A stretch of 38,410 bases of DNA from Nitratireductor sp. (GTDB taxonomy: Bacteria; Pseudomonadota; Alphaproteobacteria; Rhizobiales; Rhizobiaceae), in contig NZ_CP051236.1 of assembly GCF_017794765.1 (NCBI RefSeq), positions 3,134,225-3,172,634 of the forward strand, written 5' to 3'. Shown in pieces: positions 34,266 through 38,410 of the stretch (positions are counted from its first letter, which is position 1; every line of letters begins with the position of its first letter). The notes below the pieces were generated by a model that worked only from the letters and a program-made list of their open reading frames with translations, did no database searches and had not been told where the DNA came from. The position numbers were made by a program, and so were the translations under genes.

Positions 34266-35134
34266 TGCCGAAGCGCCGGAAATGCCTCCCCTGCCTTTCC
34301 GGCCTTGCTCTTCTGGCCGGCGCGCTTCTTGTCGCGCCGGTTTCGGCCGCGCCAAAACGCGTCATGTCGCTCAATCTGTGCACTGACCAGCTTGCCATGA
34401 CGCTGGCCGGGCCGGATCAGCTCGTTTCCGTCTCTTTCCTCGCGCGCGAACCGGGCCTCTCCATGCTGCACGAGGAAGCCAGGAGCTACCCGGCCAATCA
34501 CGGGCTTGCCGAAGAGGTGTTTCTTGAAAATCCCGACCTGGTGGTCACCGGCACCTACTCACTACACAACACCACCGCGTTGCTGAAACGGCTGGGCTTT
34601 CATGTCGAAGAATTTTCCTTCGCGCAGACCCTTGAGACCATTCCTGGTGAAGTGCGGCGGATGGGGGCGCTCATCGGGCAGGAAAAGAGGGCGCAAGCCA
34701 TCGCAGACGATTTCACGCGTGAACTCGAAACAATCGCCGCCGGCCAATGCGGCAAAGACCCTACCATGATTGCCTATGACCAGAACGGCATCGCCTCTGG
34801 ACGCGGCACGCTGGCCGATTCCGTTATGCAGGCTGCCGGCTTTGCCAATCTTGCCGCCGACATGGGTGTCATTGGCGTAGCCCCCTTTCCACTGGAGCAG
34901 GTGATCGCCGCCCACCCGGATGTCATCAGCATCGGCGCGCCGCAAAAGGCGCCGACGCTTGGCGAATTTGTGACACGCCATCCCGCTATTGGCGCGCTCC
35001 CCGATACGCGTATCGGCGCATTCGTGCCGGAGGCCTCCCTGTCCTGCGGTATCCCCTCGGTGATCGAAGCCGTGCGGGCGCTGGCAGCGCTCCGCACCGA
35101 GATTGCTCCCTGCCACGGGAACGCTGCGCAATGA
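34265..35134 (+). CDS. btuF: Periplasmic cobalamin-binding protein (BtuF-like)
   Basis: A 289-residue binding protein of the helical-backbone class used for vitamin B12 and metal chelates. A signal peptide covers about 1-28, ending APVSA. The mature part opens with KRVMSLNLCTDQLAMTLAG, and LAEEVFLENPDLVVTGTY is the conserved second segment. DPTMIAYDQNGIASGRGTLAD and VMQAAGFANLA are typical of rhizobial BtuF-like proteins. ATG 34265 overlaps the btuB stop, and the permease start overlaps its stop, so the operon is translationally coupled. A siderophore-binding member would look similar; the riboswitch decides for B12. Confidence 0.85.
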   Translation: MPKRRKCLPCLSGLALLAGALLVAPVSAAPKRVMSLNLCTDQLAMTLAGPDQLVSVSFLAREPGLSMLHEEARSYPANHGLAEEVFLENPDLVVTGTYSLHNTTALLKRLGFHVEEFSFAQTLETIPGEVRRMGALIGQEKRAQAIADDFTRELETIAAGQCGKDPTMIAYDQNGIASGRGTLADSVMQAAGFANLAADMGVIGVAPFPLEQVIAAHPDVISIGAPQKAPTLGEFVTRHPAIGALPDTRIGAFVPEASLSCGIPSVIEAVRALAALRTEIAPCHGNAAQ

Positions 35135-36111
35135 AGCTCTGCATGTCGCTCATCCTCCTGGTTTTCGTGCTGTTCGTCGTGTCGCTGCTCGTCGGTCCCG
35201 CCGAACTCCGGGTGGAAGACAGCATTGCCGGGCTTTTTGCCGGCGGCAGTGAGGCGGCGGCCATCATCATGCGTGAAATACGCCTGCCGCGCGCCCTTCT
35301 TGGTCTTGCCATCGGCATGTCGCTCGGGCTTTCCGGCGCGGTTCTTCAGGGTTTTTTGCGCAATCCGCTGGCTGAGCCTGGCGTGATCGGCGTGTCGTCC
35401 ATGGCAGCCCTCGGCGCGGTTCTGGTGTTTTATTCGGGGCTTGCCGGAAGCTCGCTCTATGCGCTGCCCGCCGGTGCGCTGATCGGCGCGCTCCTTGCAA
35501 TACTCGTCCTGCTTGCCATTGCCGCGCGCCAGGGTTCAACGCTTACACTCATTCTGGCGGGCGTTGCGCTCTCCAGTCTTGCGGGAGCGCTTACCGCGCT
35601 GGTTCTCAATCTTTCCCCCAATCCCTTTGCCTCCTATGAGATCATCTTCTGGCTGCTGGGCTCACTGAAGGACCGATCCATGGAGCATGTGGCACTCGCC
35701 CTGCCGCTCATGGCTGCGGGCTGGTTTCTGATTGCACTCTCGGCCCGCGCCATTGATGCACTTTCGCTAGGCGAGGAAGCGGCTTCCAGTCTCGGCATTT
35801 CCATGAGCCTCACACGCTTTCTGATCGTCGCCGGAGTGGCGCTCTGCGTCGGTGCGGCCACTGCGGTCACCGGCACCATCGGCTTCATCGGCCTCGTGAT
35901 CCCGCATCTTATTCGTCCGCTCACCAACCGAATGCCAAGCAGCCTTCTGCTACCCGCAGGGCTGGGTGGCGCAGCACTTCTCCTCGCCGCCGACATCGCG
36001 GCACGCATTGTGTTGCCCGCTGGCGAGCTCAATGTCGGCGTTCTGACAGCGCTGATCGGAGCGCCGTTTTTCCTGTGGCTCGTTGTCCGCGCCCGCCGGG
36101 AGATGCTGTGA
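35131..36111 (+). CDS. btuC: FecCD-family cobalamin permease (BtuC-like)
   Basis: A 326-residue inner-membrane permease with about ten membrane segments. The family motif GLSGAVLQGFLRNPLAEPGV (about 68-87) and the cytoplasmic GTIGFIGLVIPHLIRPLT near 249 are both present. The latter contains the coupling loop that contacts the ATPase. ATG 35131 overlaps the btuF stop as ATGA, and its own stop overlaps the btuD start as TGATG. It forms the channel of the B12 importer. Confidence 0.92.
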   Translation: MKLCMSLILLVFVLFVVSLLVGPAELRVEDSIAGLFAGGSEAAAIIMREIRLPRALLGLAIGMSLGLSGAVLQGFLRNPLAEPGVIGVSSMAALGAVLVFYSGLAGSSLYALPAGALIGALLAILVLLAIAARQGSTLTLILAGVALSSLAGALTALVLNLSPNPFASYEIIFWLLGSLKDRSMEHVALALPLMAAGWFLIALSARAIDALSLGEEAASSLGISMSLTRFLIVAGVALCVGAATAVTGTIGFIGLVIPHLIRPLTNRMPSSLLLPAGLGGAALLLAADIAARIVLPAGELNVGVLTALIGAPFFLWLVVRARREML

Positions 36112-36896
36112 TGGATCTGCACGCCGACAATCTTTCTGTTACGCTCGCAAACAGACACGTGATCAGTGACATTGGCTTCAAGATCAAACCCGGTGTTCTT
36201 GTCGGTGTTCTTGGACCGAATGGCGCGGGCAAATCCACGCTCATGCGGGCGCTCAACGGCCAGCTCTCCGTCAAGGGTGACATCCGGTTCGGGGAACACG
36301 ACCTGGCGGTGATCGGGCCCGCAGCGCGCGCCCGCCTCGTCGCCTATCTGCCGCAGCAACGCACCATAGGCTGGCGGCTGACCGTGCGCGATCTCGTGGC
36401 GCTCGGCCGTCTGCCGTGGCGTGCCTTTGGCCAACGCGCGAGCGCGCGCGATGAAGCGGCAATCGAGCGCGCGATGGAGATGGCCGATATCGCGTCACTC
36501 TCGCCGCGGATCGCCACCGAACTCTCTGGCGGAGAACAGGCCCGCGTCCTGATGGCGCGCGCCATCGCGCAGGAGACACCGCTTCTCATCGCCGACGAAC
36601 CGGCCTCCGGCCTCGATGCCGCGCACCAGATCATGCTGATGCGATCGCTGAAAGGGCTCGCTGCAGAGGGAAAAACCGTGCTGGTTTCACTCCACGATCT
36701 GACGCTGGCGGCTCGCTGGTGCGATGAGGTCATGCTCCTGAATGAGGGAAATCTGGCCGCGCTTGGGTCGCCGGAAACCGTGTTGTCGGATGAAAACCTC
36801 GCGAGGATTTATGGCGTGACGGCCCATCGCGCACAGGATGGAAACGGCCTGATCATTGCGCCTGTGGGGCTGACCGAAACGGCACCGACCAGCTAA
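36111..36896 (+). CDS. btuD: Cobalamin importer ATPase (BtuD-like)
   Basis: A 261-residue ATPase. Walker A is GPNGAGKST (35-43), the Q-loop lies in YLPQQRTIGWRLTV (79-92), the signature is LSGGEQAR (138-145), Walker B is LLIADEP (158-164) and the switch histidine is in VSLHDL. Start ATG 36111 overlaps the btuC stop; the upstream extension to 36075 lies within btuC. Last gene of the btu operon; its stop overlaps the stop of the convergent protease gene by 3 bases, leaving no room for a separate terminator. Confidence 0.92.
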   Translation: MDLHADNLSVTLANRHVISDIGFKIKPGVLVGVLGPNGAGKSTLMRALNGQLSVKGDIRFGEHDLAVIGPAARARLVAYLPQQRTIGWRLTVRDLVALGRLPWRAFGQRASARDEAAIERAMEMADIASLSPRIATELSGGEQARVLMARAIAQETPLLIADEPASGLDAAHQIMLMRSLKGLAAEGKTVLVSLHDLTLAARWCDEVMLLNEGNLAALGSPETVLSDENLARIYGVTAHRAQDGNGLIIAPVGLTETAPTS

Positions 36897-38296
36897 TCGG
36901 CATTGTGAGTGGCCATTGCCGCCCTGGCATTGAGAAGACCGTCGCCGAAGTCTTCGTCACGGCCGGGCTCTCCCAGATCCACCGCGGTGCTGCGAAGCAA
37001 TTCCGCAAGCGCCCTGGGAGATGCATTCTCGCCCGCATGGATCAGATTGGCAATCGCTCCAGAGACGATGGCAGCGGCAAAGGAGGTGCCCGTAACGACA
37101 TCCATGCCGCCGGGTATGGGGGCCACCACGTTCACGCCCGGCGCCGAAAGATCGATGTAGCGGCCACGGTTTGCCTTCCCCATCACCCGGTCGTGCATAT
37201 CGGTCGCCGTTACGGCGATCACGCCATCATAGGCTGCCGGATAACCGAAAGGCGCGCCGGGACCGTTGTTGCCCGCAGCAGCGACAAGCACCACACCGCG
37301 CGCCATCGCATTACGGCAGGCGGAAGAAAAAAGCGGATTTTCTGGCCCAACAAAGCTCATGTTCACGATCTGGGCGCCCTCTTCCACCGCCCAGTCGAGC
37401 GCCGCCAGAAGCACGCTAGTGCTGGAAACGCCCTCCTCGAAGGCCCGGGCATGGAGCAATCGCACACCCGGCGCCATACCGCGAAACGGCCCATCGCCGG
37501 CAATCAGACCAGAAATGGACGTGCCATGCTCCCGGTCTTTCACCGCCATGTCGGGGAGCGCGTCGAATACGCTTGCAACACGGCCGGCAAGGGCCGGGTG
37601 CGTCTCGTCCACAGCCGTATCGATCACGGCCACGCTCACATTCTCACCGTTCACCGCGCCGGCATCGAGTGCGATCCGTTCAAAGGCGTAGTTGACGATG
37701 CCCGCGGTCTGTTGAAGCTGGAACACATGGTTCGGCACCCGATCGGCCAGCCGGCCATCGCCTTCAAGCTGTGCAAGCACGAAAGCCACCGGGCGTCCGT
37801 CGGGTATCCCTAGGCGGGCAATGGTGCGCCCGAGCAAGGCCGAACCACGGGCCGAGCGCAGTTCCAGCCCGAATTGCGCCGCAATGGCGGCAGCCACATC
37901 CCCGTCACCGTCGAGGGTGACAAGAACCTCATCCGGCACGAAAACTCCGGAGATGGCACGCTGCGGCGCTACGGGCCTGACATTGGCTCCCACGCTCCCT
38001 GTCGTGGTGGCTGGGCTGCCGGGCGTGGCGCCATTGCCTGCCGCGCTGTCATTCGTTGCCGAAGATGCATCACCGGATGTCGCAGGCTGGGTGGGCGCAT
38101 CGGCGCCCGCCCCCGGGCCAAACAGCTCCGCCAGCATCTGCGGCAGAAAGACCACATTGCGTCCGCTGGCCTCCAGCCGCGTCTGCGCTTCGTCGTCGGC
38201 GGATTCAACTGGTGTCCCTGTTTGGGCATGAGCTGAAACCGCGAAGACAACCGAGATAACAAGCCCCGCCAATAAGTGTAAAATTGACTTATTCAT
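36893..38296 (-). CDS. Secreted S8 (subtilisin-family) serine protease
   Basis: A 467-residue exported protease. The signal peptide is about 1-24, ending SAHAQ. Residues about 62-105 are a Ala/Thr/Ser/Gly-rich low-complexity stretch, followed by an inhibitor-like propeptide region to about 215. The catalytic domain has D226 (VAVIDTAVD), H258 (EHGTSISGLIAG), oxyanion N343 (AAAGNNG) and S405 (TGTSFAAAIVSGA), so the triad is complete. Spacing is normal. The ATG at 38296 lies within the end of the upstream gene, with stop and start overlapping by 8 nt (a coupled arrangement). Likely processed in the periplasm or outside the cell; substrate unknown. Confidence 0.92.
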   Translation of the reverse strand: MNKSILHLLAGLVISVVFAVSAHAQTGTPVESADDEAQTRLEASGRNVVFLPQMLAELFGPGAGADAPTQPATSGDASSATNDSAAGNGATPGSPATTTGSVGANVRPVAPQRAISGVFVPDEVLVTLDGDGDVAAAIAAQFGLELRSARGSALLGRTIARLGIPDGRPVAFVLAQLEGDGRLADRVPNHVFQLQQTAGIVNYAFERIALDAGAVNGENVSVAVIDTAVDETHPALAGRVASVFDALPDMAVKDREHGTSISGLIAGDGPFRGMAPGVRLLHARAFEEGVSSTSVLLAALDWAVEEGAQIVNMSFVGPENPLFSSACRNAMARGVVLVAAAGNNGPGAPFGYPAAYDGVIAVTATDMHDRVMGKANRGRYIDLSAPGVNVVAPIPGGMDVVTGTSFAAAIVSGAIANLIHAGENASPRALAELLRSTAVDLGEPGRDEDFGDGLLNARAAMATHNAD

Positions 38297-38410
38297 CGCC
38301 CGGCCTGCGTCCCGTCACGACCGATTCAACGAGTTCCGCCTGTTCGAGTGCCTCAACGATCTGATTATACTGTTCAACCGTCTCGGCATCGACGACAACA
38401 CGGTACAGCC
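38289..38410 (-). CDS. 3' end of an unidentified gene upstream of the S8 protease
   Basis: The frame open from the right edge ends at TAA 38289-38291, giving at least 39 C-terminal residues: RVVVDAETVEQYNQIVEALE, then QAELVESVVTGRRPGDE. The composition suggests a helical end preceded by a beta strand; no domain can be named from so little. Its last codons overlap the protease start, so the two are probably co-translated. Start and identity lie outside the window. Confidence 0.65.
   Translation of the reverse strand, partial: LYRVVVDAETVEQYNQIVEALEQAELVESVVTGRRPGDE

Overview
The window reads as chromosomal DNA of a GC-rich alphaproteobacterium, most likely a Hyphomicrobiales (Rhizobiales) member near Mesorhizobium, Nitratireductor or Chelativorans. 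The evidence is gene content and protein style: a split PreTA dihydropyrimidine dehydrogenase beside RutR, a BauA/BauB pair, paa and pob aromatic genes, an ABC ATPase ending in the helix-hairpin-helix tail known from rhizobial NuoE, and a B12-riboswitch btu operon. I saw no rRNA, tRNA, transposase, integrase or CRISPR array. The genus is inference.

Layout. 1-462: 5' part of a minus-strand gene cut by the left edge, carrying a short motif I associate with toxin-like rhizobial proteins. 702-9642: pyrimidine catabolism and uptake, with divergent rutR, then bauA, bauB, an N-carbamoyl-beta-alanine amidohydrolase, hydA and a four-gene NMT1/THI5-type ABC importer. 9652-11839: divergent AraC regulator and pobA. 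11891-18633: a phenylacetate block, with a cytochrome P450 and paaZ leftward and paaI-paaK-TetR-paaX rightward around a perfect TetR-type palindrome. 18636-21084: an EamA exporter and an Rrf2-AhpD-DoxX redox operon. 21275-23952: preT-preA. 24147-25118: a secreted SH3b/beta-gamma-crystallin protein. 25204-31797: a dipeptide-type importer whose ATPase subunit is a three-part fusion. 32085-36896: cobalamin riboswitch and btuB-btuF-btuC-btuD. 36893-38410: a secreted S8 serine protease overlapping the end of an unidentified upstream gene.

How the genes work together. PreTA reduces uracil or thymine, HydA opens the ring, the M20 hydrolase releases beta-alanine, and BauA/BauB take beta-alanine towards malonate semialdehyde; the NMT1-type importer probably supplies a pyrimidine. 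RutR, known from E. coli as regulator of the different Rut pathway, is the likely regulator: a RutR-box-like dyad lies before bauA and a weaker one before preT, 22 kb away, so the aromatic and redox genes sit between two halves of one regulon. PobA makes protocatechuate from 4-hydroxybenzoate. PaaK, PaaZ and PaaI are activation, ring-cleavage and salvage steps of phenylacetyl-CoA catabolism, but the ring epoxidase and beta-oxidation genes are not here.

The most unusual items are the ABC ATPase fused to a NuoE-type helix-hairpin-helix tail, the SH3b plus double beta-gamma-crystallin secreted protein, the P450 inside a paa operon, and the B12 leader in which a hairpin can hide the btuB ribosome-binding site. 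All assignments come from reading translations; no database search was run.
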